Position numbers and translations under genes: made by a program | Notes under the pieces: model-generated | Databases searched by the model: none | The model's input: the letters and a program-made list of their open reading frames with translations, nothing else | Told to the model about the DNA's origin: nothing | Source of the DNA: a virus | Reading direction: 5' to 3' (one strand) | DNA: 64,000 nt | IMG/VR virus record: IMGVR_UViG_3300020595_003017 | Span: 62,001 to 126,000 of that record | Shown here: positions 32,364 to 41,244 of the stretch, piece after piece | Layout: every line of letters starts with the position of its first letter | Position numbering within the stretch: position 1 is the stretch's first letter

Positions 32364-33514
32364 TGAAAAAAAAGAAGCAAGATATTATCCTAGAAGACCT
32401 TGGCGATTATAATCCCATAGAGATACTTCGAACTGCCGGAAAGTATTATGTAGACCTGGCAAAAAGTCCTAACCCAAGAGAGCAATTCAGAAAAGATTTA
32501 AAAGACGCTGGGGTTGATGATTATCTACAAGGAGCGTCCGCCATACCTTTTATCGGTATGCCTTTTGGGCTAGCTTCAATCGGTTTAAACCTTGGGGCCG
32601 GGAATACACAACAAGCACTCATACAGGCAATAATAACAGTCAGCGCAACGCTTGGAGTCTCCGCAGCCGGCAAAGGGTTTCAAGCCGCAGCATCAAATCC
32701 TAGAGTTGCTCAGGGAGTTGCGAGAATAATACAAAGTGTGGCAGATAGGATGGGAAGACTGCCAGCCATAGGTCCTAGAATTGTCACTGCTGTTGAAGCG
32801 ATGAGCGGACAGCTTAAAAATCTTATGGGTGAGTTAGCAGAGGTTGTGACAGAAAAAGAAATTGAAAAAGCAGAGAATGAATCAAATAGGATCAAAGGGG
32901 CTTTAGATAAGCTCGCTGCCAGCCAGCCTGCTAAGAAGATTAAGAAGTCTACTGCGGCAAACAGAAAAGATGTTACGGAAATGAGAGAACTACTTAGAAA
33001 AAGGCGGATGCAGGAGAACTCCCAAGTGAAAATTACAAAAGACTACTTGCGAACAATTATCAAAGAGGAAATTGAAAATAAACTCCTCGTAGAGGATTTA
33101 GATCCAATGGCTGTCGCCCAACGTATTTCTTTAGCTATTGCCGGCGCTAAACTTGGTGCTGACCTTCGGAAACCTTTAGCGCAGACTGGTGTTGACATTG
33201 CTGCCATGCATAGCGCAGCGTTTAAGGGAGATGACCCCGTAAAAGAAAGGCTAAAAAAATTAGTAGCTATTAGCTCAGATGAAGAAGTACAAAAAGCTCA
33301 CGATGCCTTATATAAAATGGCAACTGGCGAAGATGAGGCAACTAAAAAATATGCTAAACAGATTAGAAGCAACATGCCAGTCTTTTCAGAGGATGGCTCT
33401 CTTGCCAGTCGGCTGTCAGTGTCAGGAGGAAAGGGAGGAAGAGGGATGAGCCGAGTTAGATCCCCCCAAGACTTAATTAAATGGTACGCATCCACAATGG
33501 GAGATAAAGAATAA
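32363..33514 (+). CDS. Helical protein with hydrophobic centre and embedded capsid-targeting-like peptide
   Basis: 383 residues. The start KKQDIILEDL resembles the shared peptide. Residues 55-115 are Gly/Ala-rich and hydrophobic (IPFIGMPFGLASIGLNLGAG), like pore-forming or virion-membrane segments. Residues 222-240 (KITKDYLRTIIKEEIENK) duplicate the N-terminus of the next gene almost exactly at DNA level. A GTG with AGGAGA upstream sits precisely there, so the gene can be read as two joined modules. Two head proteins from one gene are possible. Confidence 0.65.
   Translation: MKKKKQDIILEDLGDYNPIEILRTAGKYYVDLAKSPNPREQFRKDLKDAGVDDYLQGASAIPFIGMPFGLASIGLNLGAGNTQQALIQAIITVSATLGVSAAGKGFQAAASNPRVAQGVARIIQSVADRMGRLPAIGPRIVTAVEAMSGQLKNLMGELAEVVTEKEIEKAENESNRIKGALDKLAASQPAKKIKKSTAANRKDVTEMRELLRKRRMQENSQVKITKDYLRTIIKEEIENKLLVEDLDPMAVAQRISLAIAGAKLGADLRKPLAQTGVDIAAMHSAAFKGDDPVKERLKKLVAISSDEEVQKAHDALYKMATGEDEATKKYAKQIRSNMPVFSEDGSLASRLSVSGGKGGRGMSRVRSPQDLIKWYASTMGDKE
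33026..33514 (+). other. Possible internal in-frame start producing a 162-residue C-terminal product
   Basis: GTG at 33026 lies eight bases after AGGAGA. Translation from it would give a protein starting KITKDYLRTIIKEE, just like the gene at 33516 and others that begin with this peptide. Nested in-frame products are known for phage scaffold genes. The alternative is a gene fusion in which only the full-length protein is made. Confidence 0.5.
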
Positions 33515-33515
33515 A

Positions 33516-33809
33516 ATGAAAATTACAAAATCCTTACTGAGAACAATTATCAAAGAAGAAATTGAAGAGGCTTTTCGCCTAGAAAGCGATTTCAGCGTCG
33601 GCGATGTTGTAAAGTGGTCCACCCTAGAAAAAGTAATGAAAACAACTGCCAGCGGCAGACAAAAAGTTGACTACGATAGGGTACCTAGATCAGGTGAGAT
33701 TGTAGAGCTTTATCGCAGTCCCAGAGGGGGCACACCAGGGTCTGCCAAAATACTTGACACTGATGGCGATTCGCACGAAGTAGAAATTTCAGAACTGACA
33801 TTCGCTTAA
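33516..33809 (+). CDS. Small protein with capsid-targeting-like N-terminus and SH3-like body
   Basis: 97 residues. MKITKSLLRTIIKEEIEEAF is followed by FSVGDVVKWSTL and SGEIVELYRSPRGG, strands like the 'GDLV' mini-barrels. It thus joins two recurring modules of this genome. It begins one base after the previous stop. Confidence 0.7.
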   Translation: MKITKSLLRTIIKEEIEEAFRLESDFSVGDVVKWSTLEKVMKTTASGRQKVDYDRVPRSGEIVELYRSPRGGTPGSAKILDTDGDSHEVEISELTFA

Positions 33810-33846
33810 GTTGCATATCGAGCCTATTTACTATAGGTCATAAGAT

Positions 33847-35040
33847 ATGAGTGTATTTAGAGAACATAAAACTATAGCAGATCGAGCGGCTAGTGATAGA
33901 AGCCGCCATCGTCAAAAAATAGAAAAAGCCATCAAAGAAAGCGTCAGAGATGTCGTTGCCGAAGAAAGTATAATTGGCCAAAACGGTAATAAGAAAATAA
34001 GAATCCCTGTCAAGGGAATCAAAGAACATCACTTTGTCTTTGGAACAAACGAAAAGAATAAACGAGTCGGCTCAGCGCCTGGCAAAGATTTATCCAAAGG
34101 ACAACAGGTTGGGCACAGAAAACGCCAACAGCAAAATGGACCTGGAAACAAACCAGGGAATGAGCCTGGCGAAGAAATGTACGAAATAGAAATGTCCCTA
34201 GAGGAATTGGCTGGTTATCTTTTTAATGATCTTGAGTTACCAGAATTAGAAAAGAAAAACTTTAAGTTTACAACTCAAGAGAAAATGAAAAGAAAAGGCA
34301 AAAGATCTTATGGTATTAGACCACGGCTATCAAAAAAAGAAACTATAAAACAAAAGATTCGAAGAAAGAAAGCAGCCATAAAGGCTGGTTCATATGATCC
34401 TGAAAGCGGGGAAAGATTTACTTTCCACGAGAGTGATTTGCGCTACAAACATATAGCCCCAGTCAAAAAAGAAAATACCGCTGCGGTTGTGTTTTTTGTA
34501 ATGGATGTTTCGGGTTCAATGACAACTAACAAAAAATATTTAGCTAGAAGTTTCTTCTTTCTTTTATACCAATTCTTAAACCATAAATATTCGTCTATTG
34601 ATGTGGTGTTTGTTTCTCATACTGCTGATGCTCATGAGGTTAATGAGGAACAGTTTTTTACTCAAGTTCCTAATGGTGGAACTCTTGTGTCTACGGGATT
34701 AATAAAAGTTGAAGAAATTATTGATAAACGTTATCACCCGAACAACTGGAACATATACACTTTCTATTGTGGCGATGGGGATAACTGGGCTATCGATAAT
34801 AAAGAAACACTTTCTGCTTTCCGGCGTTTAAAAGAAATAAACCAAGTGATGTGTTATACTGAGATAGGTGCATTGAGCAAATATGAGTATGCTTTGTTTG
34901 GTAACTCAAGTGGCGAAAAGAAACTATGGGACTGGACTAAGCTTATAGAGGACAAGAATTTTAAGAGAATAAGATTATCAGAAAACAAAGATATATGGCC
35001 GGCTTTTAAAAAGCTATTTGGAGGTAGACAAGATGGCTGA
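33847..35040 (+). CDS. yeaH: YeaH/DUF444 family VWA protein
   Basis: 397 residues. The basic N-terminal third (RDVVAEESIIGQNGNKKIRI, KEHHFVFG) and the C-terminal VWA-like domain with MIDAS MDVSGSM near residue 220, GGTLVSTGL and FYCGDGDNW are characteristic of the YeaH/UPF0229 family. In bacteria YeaH works with the kinase PrkA (YeaG) and SpoVR/YcgB in starvation and stress adaptation. All three genes follow each other here. Start at ATG 33847; eight-base overlap with spoVR. Confidence 0.92.
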   Translation: MSVFREHKTIADRAASDRSRHRQKIEKAIKESVRDVVAEESIIGQNGNKKIRIPVKGIKEHHFVFGTNEKNKRVGSAPGKDLSKGQQVGHRKRQQQNGPGNKPGNEPGEEMYEIEMSLEELAGYLFNDLELPELEKKNFKFTTQEKMKRKGKRSYGIRPRLSKKETIKQKIRRKKAAIKAGSYDPESGERFTFHESDLRYKHIAPVKKENTAAVVFFVMDVSGSMTTNKKYLARSFFFLLYQFLNHKYSSIDVVFVSHTADAHEVNEEQFFTQVPNGGTLVSTGLIKVEEIIDKRYHPNNWNIYTFYCGDGDNWAIDNKETLSAFRRLKEINQVMCYTEIGALSKYEYALFGNSSGEKKLWDWTKLIEDKNFKRIRLSENKDIWPAFKKLFGGRQDG

Positions 35041-36349
35041 TTGGTCGATGAGTGAACTCCAAGAATGGGATAAAAAGATCTGTACCTTAGGCGAGGGTTT
35101 AGGGCTAGATTGGTACCCGATCGAATATGAGATATGTGACTATAAAGAGATGATGGGGCATATGGCATATACTGGTATACCAACTCATTATAGGCACTGG
35201 TCCTACGGCAAATCTTTTGACCGTATCCAAACAGAGTATAACCTCGGTATGTCTGGATTACCATACGAAATGATTATAAACTCAAACCCCAGCATATCCT
35301 ATTTGATGACAGAAAACCCTATGCCAACGCATATACTTACAATGGCTCATTGTGTTGGACATAGCGACTTCTTTAAAAACAATAGAATGTTTTCTGAAAC
35401 GAGAGCAGACAATGCTATTGATAGGTTTAAATCTGCTAGCAAAAGAGTTAAAAAATATGTAGAAGATCCTCACATTGGAATAGATAATGTTGAAAAGATA
35501 CTGGATGCTTGTCATGCTATTAAATACCAAGTACCCAGAACGCCAGGTGTAAAAAGAAGAAACCATAAAGAGCTTAAAAAATATTATGAGAAACTTGTTA
35601 TGAACGATAAGTCCGGACGATGGGATCACTTTGATCTTAGCAAGATACCGCTAGAGCCTGACAATAATTTGTTGAAATTTATAGCTGATAAAAATCCAAT
35701 GTTAAGACCCTGGGAAAGAGACCTGATAAGAATTGTCGAACAAGAGTCTTTATATTTCATTCCCCAAGCTTGCACAAAAATCATGAATGAGGGCTGGGCG
35801 TGCATGATTCACGAAAAGATCGTAAATGCTCTAGGTATTCCCGACGAATATTTTCTTTCCTTTATCCGTCTGCATAATCAAGTAGTTAGACCACATATGG
35901 GAAGAATAAACCCATATCACCTCGGTTTCAGAATGTTTAAATATATTGAGGAAAATCAAGGGTTTGAGGAGTGTCTTAGGGTAAGAGAGACTCACAGTGA
36001 CGAAACTTTCATTAAAACATACCTTGATGAATACCTTTGTAAAGAGTTGAATTTATTCAGTTATTCTTTCAATAGGAAAGACGGCTATAATAAAATTACT
36101 GAAGTTTCCGGAGAAGCTACATGGCGAACAGTTCGTGATGACCTAATTACTAATGTAGGACTTAACAGTGTTCCCGTAGTTGTTGTTAAAGAACTTGATA
36201 AAGACGGCACGCTAATCCTGGAACATGAACATGATGGAAGGGACTTAGAGTTGTCTGAAGCCAATAAAGTTTTTGAATACATTAACGAACTATGGAATGG
36301 TGGTGTAAAATTTACCACCGTTATAGAAGAAGAGTCTTGGGAGTTTTAA
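35033..36349 (+). CDS. spoVR: SpoVR/YcgB family protein
   Basis: 438 residues, slightly shorter than the roughly 470-510 of bacterial relatives. GLDWYPIEYEICDYKEMMGH, MPTHILTMAHCVGHSDFF and MNEGWACMIHEKI are family-diagnostic; the latter two carry conserved His/Glu residues. SpoVR takes part in spore cortex formation in Bacillus, and YcgB is in the stress regulon of enterics; the biochemical activity is unknown. The ATG at 35033 follows GGAGGT. Confidence 0.93.
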   Translation: MADWSMSELQEWDKKICTLGEGLGLDWYPIEYEICDYKEMMGHMAYTGIPTHYRHWSYGKSFDRIQTEYNLGMSGLPYEMIINSNPSISYLMTENPMPTHILTMAHCVGHSDFFKNNRMFSETRADNAIDRFKSASKRVKKYVEDPHIGIDNVEKILDACHAIKYQVPRTPGVKRRNHKELKKYYEKLVMNDKSGRWDHFDLSKIPLEPDNNLLKFIADKNPMLRPWERDLIRIVEQESLYFIPQACTKIMNEGWACMIHEKIVNALGIPDEYFLSFIRLHNQVVRPHMGRINPYHLGFRMFKYIEENQGFEECLRVRETHSDETFIKTYLDEYLCKELNLFSYSFNRKDGYNKITEVSGEATWRTVRDDLITNVGLNSVPVVVVKELDKDGTLILEHEHDGRDLELSEANKVFEYINELWNGGVKFTTVIEEESWEF

Positions 36350-36350
36350 A

Positions 36351-38294
36351 ATGTCTAATAGTAAAAAATCTGATAAATTTCTCAAGTTAGTTGGTAAACA
36401 CCAAGAACAAAAGAAAAAAGAAAAGTTTCACGGTACGCTATCCGATTACCTAAAAATTATTGAAAAAAATTCTGACGCAACCAAGCTGGCTCACAAAAGA
36501 TTATATGACGCCATGGCAGCCCATGGTGTTACGAAGATGAAAACATCTGATGAGCGTTGCAATAAGATATTTAATAGCGAAGAATTGAGAACCTACGATT
36601 ATTTTCAAAGTAAGTTCTTCGGCATGGAGAGATCTATTGCAAAGGTTATGAGATTCTTAAGATCAGCATCTCTGAAGGGCGAAGAGAGCCGTCAGGTCTT
36701 GTTGCTTTTGGGACCTGTAGGCGCTGGCAAGTCGGCCCTCATGGAACACATCAAAGGAGCCCTAGAAGAGACGGAACCCATGTATCATATTGAGGGTTGT
36801 CCAATACACGAGGAACCTCTTCATTTGATACCCCGTTCTTTGAGAGAAGAATTTCAAAAAATTTATGGCATAAGAATAGAGGGAGACCTTTGTCCTGTTT
36901 GTCGTTATAAACTAAAAGAAGAGTATGGCAATGATTATACTGCGATGCCAATAACTGAGTCTTCATTTTCGGTTCGTGGTAGGCGTGGTGTTGGAGTGGT
37001 ACCACCCATGGATGCCAACAGCCAGGATGTTACTATTCTGATAGGCAGTGAAGACATTTCAAAGCTTGATATGTACGCCGAAGACGACCCTAGAGTGTTG
37101 TCGTTAAATGGTGCCTTTAATGTTGGTAATCGAGGCATAGTAGAGTTTGTTGAGGTGTTCAAGAACGAGATAGAATTCTTACACACGATGATCACAGCTA
37201 CTCAAGAGAAAGCCGTTCCCTCTCCCGGTAAGGGTCCGATGATTTATTTTGATGGTGTTATTTTAGCTCACTGTAATGAGGCAGAATGGAACAAGTTTAA
37301 ATCAGAGAACACCAACGAGGCCATCTTAGACCGTATTGTTCGAGTCAATGTCCCCTATTCTTTAGAGGTTTCCCAAGAGGTAAAGATCTATGAGAAGCTT
37401 TTAGGCTTGTCTGACTTTAATGGGCATGTGGCTCCTCACACCCTAGAGGTTGCGTCCATGTTTGCTGTGTTGAGTCGATTGCATCCGTCTAATAAAGTAG
37501 ACGCCCTTACAAAAATGAAACTGTATGATGGGCAAGATGTCATTGAAAGGGGCACTGTTAAAAAGATTGATATCAACGATCTAAGGGACGAAGCTCGTGA
37601 TGAAGGTATGACTGGCATCTCTACCAGATTTATTATGAAGGCAGTTGACGCTGCCCTGTCTGACAGCGAAAAGAACATGGTAACTCCAATATCAATTCGG
37701 GATGCTCTTATAAAACAAGTAAAAGATCAGATTGTTGTTGAAGATGACAGAAACAGGTATCTAGACTTTCTAGGTAAAACGCTTCATGATGAATATCTTA
37801 ATATTTTAGAGAAAGAGATTACCAAAGCCTTTGTTTCGGCTTATGACGAACAAGCAGAAGCTTTATTTAATAATTACTTAGACCATGCCGAGGCTTATGT
37901 TAACATGGCAACCGTTAAAGATTCTGTTACCAACGAAGAAATAGCCCCAGATGAGAATTTTATGGAATCCATTGAACAACAGATCGGTATAACCGGAACT
38001 TCGAAGGAAAATTTCAGAGTTGATATAACTGCTTTTATGTTCTCCAAACTTAGGAGAGGTGAGAAAGTAGATTGGCAGTCTTATGCGCCCCTCAAGGAGG
38101 CTATTGAGACCAAGTTAACATCGTCTGTTAAGCAAATCTCTAGGATCATCACCAAATCTAAAAGTCGTGACAAGAAGCAACAAGGGAAGTACAACGAGAT
38201 GGTGCAAACTTTGATCGATGAATACGGATACAATGAGGAATCAGCCGAGGAAGTTATTAAATTTGCTGCTAATAACCTATGGAGAGATAGTTAG
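36351..38294 (+). CDS. prkA: PrkA-type serine protein kinase (AAA domain)
   Basis: 647 residues, full length for PrkA. FFGMERSIAKVMRFLRSAS leads into Walker A GPVGAGKS at residues 121-128. CPIHEEPLHLIP and a C-x-x-C (CPVCRYKLKEEYG) follow, then FDGVILAHCNEAEW. PrkA combines an AAA domain with a PKA-like C-terminal part; in E. coli the homologue YeaG supports survival of starvation and was reported as an AAA kinase or protease. Placed two bases after spoVR, so the trio is one operon. A phage copy might hold the cell in a productive state under stress. Confidence 0.95.
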   Translation: MSNSKKSDKFLKLVGKHQEQKKKEKFHGTLSDYLKIIEKNSDATKLAHKRLYDAMAAHGVTKMKTSDERCNKIFNSEELRTYDYFQSKFFGMERSIAKVMRFLRSASLKGEESRQVLLLLGPVGAGKSALMEHIKGALEETEPMYHIEGCPIHEEPLHLIPRSLREEFQKIYGIRIEGDLCPVCRYKLKEEYGNDYTAMPITESSFSVRGRRGVGVVPPMDANSQDVTILIGSEDISKLDMYAEDDPRVLSLNGAFNVGNRGIVEFVEVFKNEIEFLHTMITATQEKAVPSPGKGPMIYFDGVILAHCNEAEWNKFKSENTNEAILDRIVRVNVPYSLEVSQEVKIYEKLLGLSDFNGHVAPHTLEVASMFAVLSRLHPSNKVDALTKMKLYDGQDVIERGTVKKIDINDLRDEARDEGMTGISTRFIMKAVDAALSDSEKNMVTPISIRDALIKQVKDQIVVEDDRNRYLDFLGKTLHDEYLNILEKEITKAFVSAYDEQAEALFNNYLDHAEAYVNMATVKDSVTNEEIAPDENFMESIEQQIGITGTSKENFRVDITAFMFSKLRRGEKVDWQSYAPLKEAIETKLTSSVKQISRIITKSKSRDKKQQGKYNEMVQTLIDEYGYNEESAEEVIKFAANNLWRDS

Positions 38295-38305
38295 TAGGTT
38301 AGTGA

Positions 38306-39283
38306 ATGTCTCAACAGATTGAAAAATTAAAAAAACTACAGCTTTTGGTTGGAAACACGCCAACTGTTAAGCTCACATGTAAGTTTGAAGATAAAATACG
38401 CACTATATTAGCAAAATATGAGACTTTTAACTTCACTGGAAGCATAAAAGACCGCATGGCCATGCAAATCCTTAAATCAGCGTATGATCTTAACACTATA
38501 GACGCTAATGATACAATAGTTGAGGCTTCAAGTGGCAACACAGCAATAGCTTTCGCTGCCATGGGGGCTTTCTTAGGTCATAAAGTAGAAATATATATGC
38601 CAGATTGGCTCTCAGAGGAAAGAAAGAGGGTTTTAAGGTTTTATGGGGCTAAATTACACGAAATAAGTGTTAAAGACGGCGGATTTCTAAAGTGTATTGA
38701 GTTAGCAGAGCAAAAAAGTCAAAAAAACGGTTATTTTGGACCAAAACAGTTTAATAATACTTGGAATATCCTGGCACACGTTAATTCTACTGCTCCTGAG
38801 CTTGAAAATGCACTTAAGATTAACAATTTAGGTGATTTAGACGTTTTTATTACTGGTATGGGTACCGGAGGCACTGTTATGGGCTTTTATCACTACTTTT
38901 CGCAAAAAAAGAACGACTTTAAGGTTTACCCTATCCTTCCAAGTAAAAATGAAGATGGCGGACACCGAATTGAAGGCATTGGGGACAGCTTTATACCAAA
39001 TATTGTGGATTTACAAGCACTTAGCCCTGTTTTACGAGTAAAAGACTCGGATGCGATAAATATTGCTAGACAAATCAATAAGTTAGGCTTATCTGTTGGT
39101 ATTTCGTCCGGAGCAAACGTTTTTGGAGCTATTTTGAAGGCTGCTGAACTTAAAGAAACATCAAATGTAGCCACTATACTTTGCGATGGAAATAAAAAGT
39201 ATCTTTCAACAGATTTATGCAAAGATCAAAAAGAAGAACTATCTAAAGATATTGAAATATTAGATTTTGAAATAATTTCTTGA
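38306..39283 (+). CDS. Cysteine synthase-family PLP enzyme
   Basis: 325 residues. LVGNTPTVKL, FNFTGSIKDRMA with PLP-lysine K48, EASSGNTAIA, the phosphate loop GMGTGGTVMG and GISSGANVFG near the C-terminus are all present, as in CysK/CysM. The reaction is O-acetylserine (or phosphoserine) plus sulfide to cysteine; the loop that would tell CysK from CysM cannot be judged by eye. It lies 11 bases after prkA. It could support Fe-S and thiol chemistry with the NifU-like protein and glutaredoxin of this phage. Confidence 0.92.
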   Translation: MSQQIEKLKKLQLLVGNTPTVKLTCKFEDKIRTILAKYETFNFTGSIKDRMAMQILKSAYDLNTIDANDTIVEASSGNTAIAFAAMGAFLGHKVEIYMPDWLSEERKRVLRFYGAKLHEISVKDGGFLKCIELAEQKSQKNGYFGPKQFNNTWNILAHVNSTAPELENALKINNLGDLDVFITGMGTGGTVMGFYHYFSQKKNDFKVYPILPSKNEDGGHRIEGIGDSFIPNIVDLQALSPVLRVKDSDAINIARQINKLGLSVGISSGANVFGAILKAAELKETSNVATILCDGNKKYLSTDLCKDQKEELSKDIEILDFEIIS

Positions 39284-39312
39284 AATAATCTGAATTTATG
39301 GTATCTTAAACT

Positions 39313-39672
39313 ATGAGCGACTCTAAAGAAATATTAGAAAGAATAGCGGATGCTTTTGAGACAGTGAATTCAGCTTCGGACGATAAATACCCCAAAGAGG
39401 CTGTAAAAGTCGGGACAATTGTTCGGGCTAATAGATTAGATTCGCTGGGCGTTGTGACAGATGCGTTCTATGGTGAACTAGATAAAGATAATCAAAAGAT
39501 AATAATATACACTGTTCTTTTGTTCCCTAAAAGAAATCCTCTTAACCAAAGAAGAGAAGAGCAGTATTATATAAGTAATGAATACGAATATGAGGTAACA
39601 GCTTACCTCATGATTAATCCAATTAATATAAGCGAGTTAAGAAAGAACTTGGGAGGTGGACTTTTAATATGA
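39313..39672 (+). CDS. SH3-like small protein
   Basis: 119 residues. AVKVGTIVRANRLDSLGVVT, KIIIYTVLLFPKRN and EYEVTAYLM repeat the mini-barrel pattern with a helical N-terminal extension. ATGA overlap with the phosphomannomutase gene. Function unknown. Confidence 0.65.
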   Translation: MSDSKEILERIADAFETVNSASDDKYPKEAVKVGTIVRANRLDSLGVVTDAFYGELDKDNQKIIIYTVLLFPKRNPLNQRREEQYYISNEYEYEVTAYLMINPINISELRKNLGGGLLI

Positions 39673-40442
39673 AAAACAAAATTATGCCTGCGGCTCTACT
39701 GTTTGATATGGATGGAACCCTAACTGATGCTAGGGAACCAATATCACAAGATGTCCTTGAGGCCTTGAAGTCTGTTCCTAATTCCATCAAGAAATATTTA
39801 GTTACTGGTTCTGACATGGTAAAAATTGAAGAGCAAATTTCTAATGATAATTTATTACAACTTTTTGAGCGAGTATTTTCTTGTAATGGCACAAGGGTTT
39901 GGAATTGCAACCTTGATATGGATGACGAGACAAAACCAATTGAACCAGAATTAATTCACACAACCTCATTAATGGATTTTTATTCTGAGGCTGATATTAA
40001 TCATATTGTTAATATCCTTCTAAAGACAGCTTACGAGACCCACACTAAAATTAAAACAGGGACGTTTATTGAATGGCGTGACAGTCAGATTAACTTTTCG
40101 GTAGTGGGGAGAAACTGCACAAGCACTCAGAGAGAGGACTATGTTAAGTGGGATTATAAAAGCGGAGAAAGACAAAAAATAGTGGACCAACTACGAAAGG
40201 ATTTCAAAGGTTGGGGGCTATCTTTTCGATTAGGAGGACAGATCTCTATTGATATTACTCGTGAAGGTTGGGATAAAACTTATGCTTTAAAAAATATCAA
40301 AGAAACTCCAGATCAGTGTGTATTTTTTGGAGATAAGATTTGCAAAGACGGAAATGACCTTGACATTGCTATGAAATGTGGTAAATATCATATGGTTGAT
40401 GGACCAGCGGATTTAATTCTTCAACTACAGGAGTACCTATGA
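39669..40442 (+). CDS. Eukaryotic-type phosphomannomutase (HAD superfamily)
   Basis: 257 residues. LLFDMDGTLTD provides the HAD nucleophile D13 and D15; VTGSDMVKIEEQI, CNGTRVW, KTGTFIEWRDSQINFS, VVGRNC, LGGQISIDI, GWDKTYAL and FFGDKICKDGNDLDI follow the entire motif series of PMM1/PMM2 (PF03332). The enzyme converts mannose-6-phosphate to mannose-1-phosphate for GDP-mannose. Most bacteria use a different (ManB-type) enzyme, so this is a notable acquisition. It probably feeds the glycosyltransferase cluster at 58-64 kb. Confidence 0.92.
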   Translation: MKNKIMPAALLFDMDGTLTDAREPISQDVLEALKSVPNSIKKYLVTGSDMVKIEEQISNDNLLQLFERVFSCNGTRVWNCNLDMDDETKPIEPELIHTTSLMDFYSEADINHIVNILLKTAYETHTKIKTGTFIEWRDSQINFSVVGRNCTSTQREDYVKWDYKSGERQKIVDQLRKDFKGWGLSFRLGGQISIDITREGWDKTYALKNIKETPDQCVFFGDKICKDGNDLDIAMKCGKYHMVDGPADLILQLQEYL

Positions 40443-40633
40443 TCGATGCCAATACTTACGCTACTGGTTGGTATTCTATTAGCCCTGCTTTTGCCTGGTG
40501 GAACTTTGATGCTCATCGTGTGGCTGAGATCAAAGCACGCAGAGAAGCAGAGAGAATTATTAAAGAAGATAAACGACAAAAGAAAATCAACTCTGCAAAA
40601 ATTGCAGAAGGATCAATTTCTGTATATGCGTAG
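40439..40633 (+). CDS. Small hypothetical protein, reading frame A of an overlapping pair
   Basis: 64 residues, MIDANTYATGWYSISPAFAW and onward, with a charged helix (AEIKARREAERIIKEDKR). ATGA overlap with the previous gene and AGGAG at correct distance favour this frame. A second frame starting seven bases later (40446) is also convincing. Confidence 0.5.
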   Translation: MIDANTYATGWYSISPAFAWWNFDAHRVAEIKARREAERIIKEDKRQKKINSAKIAEGSISVYA

Positions 40634-40664
40634 TAAAAAGACAAATAAAAAACTTGACAAGTAA
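40446..40664 (+). CDS. Small membrane protein, reading frame B of an overlapping pair
   Basis: 72 residues. MPILTLLVGILLALLLPGGT and LMLIVWL form a clear membrane helix, followed by a basic coiled coil (KQRELLKKINDKRKS). This is the same build as the small protein before GroEL. It starts 12 bases after AGGAG. Its last codons contain the -35 box of promoter P5. Confidence 0.45.
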   Translation: MPILTLLVGILLALLLPGGTLMLIVWLRSKHAEKQRELLKKINDKRKSTLQKLQKDQFLYMRSKKTNKKLDK

Positions 40665-40681
40665 CAAATCGATGATACCTT
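40654..40681 (+). promoter_or_regulatory. Family P promoter, copy 5
   Basis: TTGACA, 16-bp spacer ending in TGA, TACCTT (a weaker -10), then TATAAGGAGAGAGT before the ATG at 40700. Confidence 0.85.
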
Positions 40682-40699
40682 AGAGTATAAGGAGAGAGT

Positions 40700-40882
40700 A
40701 TGAATTGCTTTCAAATCGAAGTCCGTGGCACAACCTTTACAATCTGGGCACCTACCATTCAAGATGCTTTAGAAACTTTTATGATTGATATGGAGTTTTA
40801 TGAGGTGCCCAAGGAATTGGCTTCTATGGGTTCCTCCGATATGGGGGGTGATCTTTTTCCTGCTGAATGTAATGGTTTTTAA
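40700..40882 (+). CDS. Small acidic protein
   Basis: 60 residues, MNCFQIEVRGTTFTIWAPT and onward, one beta-hairpin then a helix. Expressed from promoter P5; TAATG overlap with the NifU-like gene implies co-translation. Function unknown. Confidence 0.65.
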   Translation: MNCFQIEVRGTTFTIWAPTIQDALETFMIDMEFYEVPKELASMGSSDMGGDLFPAECNGF

Positions 40883-41181
40883 TGAGTGTAAAAGATAATA
40901 GTTTTCAAGAGAGATTATCAAATTTTGTTAAGGATGACATCAATCCGAATCTCGCTGCCCACGGTGGCTGGATAGAAATCGTTTCAGCCGATGAAGATAC
41001 TGGAGTTGTTAAACTAAAAATGGGTGGAGGGTGTCAGGGTTGTGGGGCTAGCGCAGCAACCATGCAACACGGAATTAAGATGGCCTTAATGGACGAGTTT
41101 ACAGAGATAAATGAAGTTTTAGATGCCACTGATCACAGTGCCGGAGAAAATCCTTTCTATATGGGTAATCCTTTTAAATAA
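40882..41181 (+). CDS. NifU C-terminal/Nfu-like Fe-S scaffold protein
   Basis: 99 residues. Helical start, INPNLAAHGGWIEIV, VVKLKMGGGCQGCGASAATM with C51 and C54, then GIKMALMDEF: the complete Nfu domain. Two monomers hold a 4Fe-4S cluster for delivery to target proteins. The phage may use it for its own Fe-S proteins, for example the Cas4/RecB-like nuclease at 57.4 kb. The C-terminal 20 residues are an extra tail. Confidence 0.93.
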   Translation: MSVKDNSFQERLSNFVKDDINPNLAAHGGWIEIVSADEDTGVVKLKMGGGCQGCGASAATMQHGIKMALMDEFTEINEVLDATDHSAGENPFYMGNPFK

Positions 41182-41195
41182 AAGATAAATAAAAC

Positions 41196-41223
41196 TTGAC
41201 TTCTACGTTAACAGTGATATTAT
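41196..41223 (+). promoter_or_regulatory. Family P promoter, copy 6
   Basis: TTGACT, 16-bp spacer ending in TGA, TATTAT, then TTTGTAAGGGAGAGAGAT before the ATG at 41245. Confidence 0.9.
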
Positions 41224-41244
41224 AGGTTTGTAAGGGAGAGAGAT

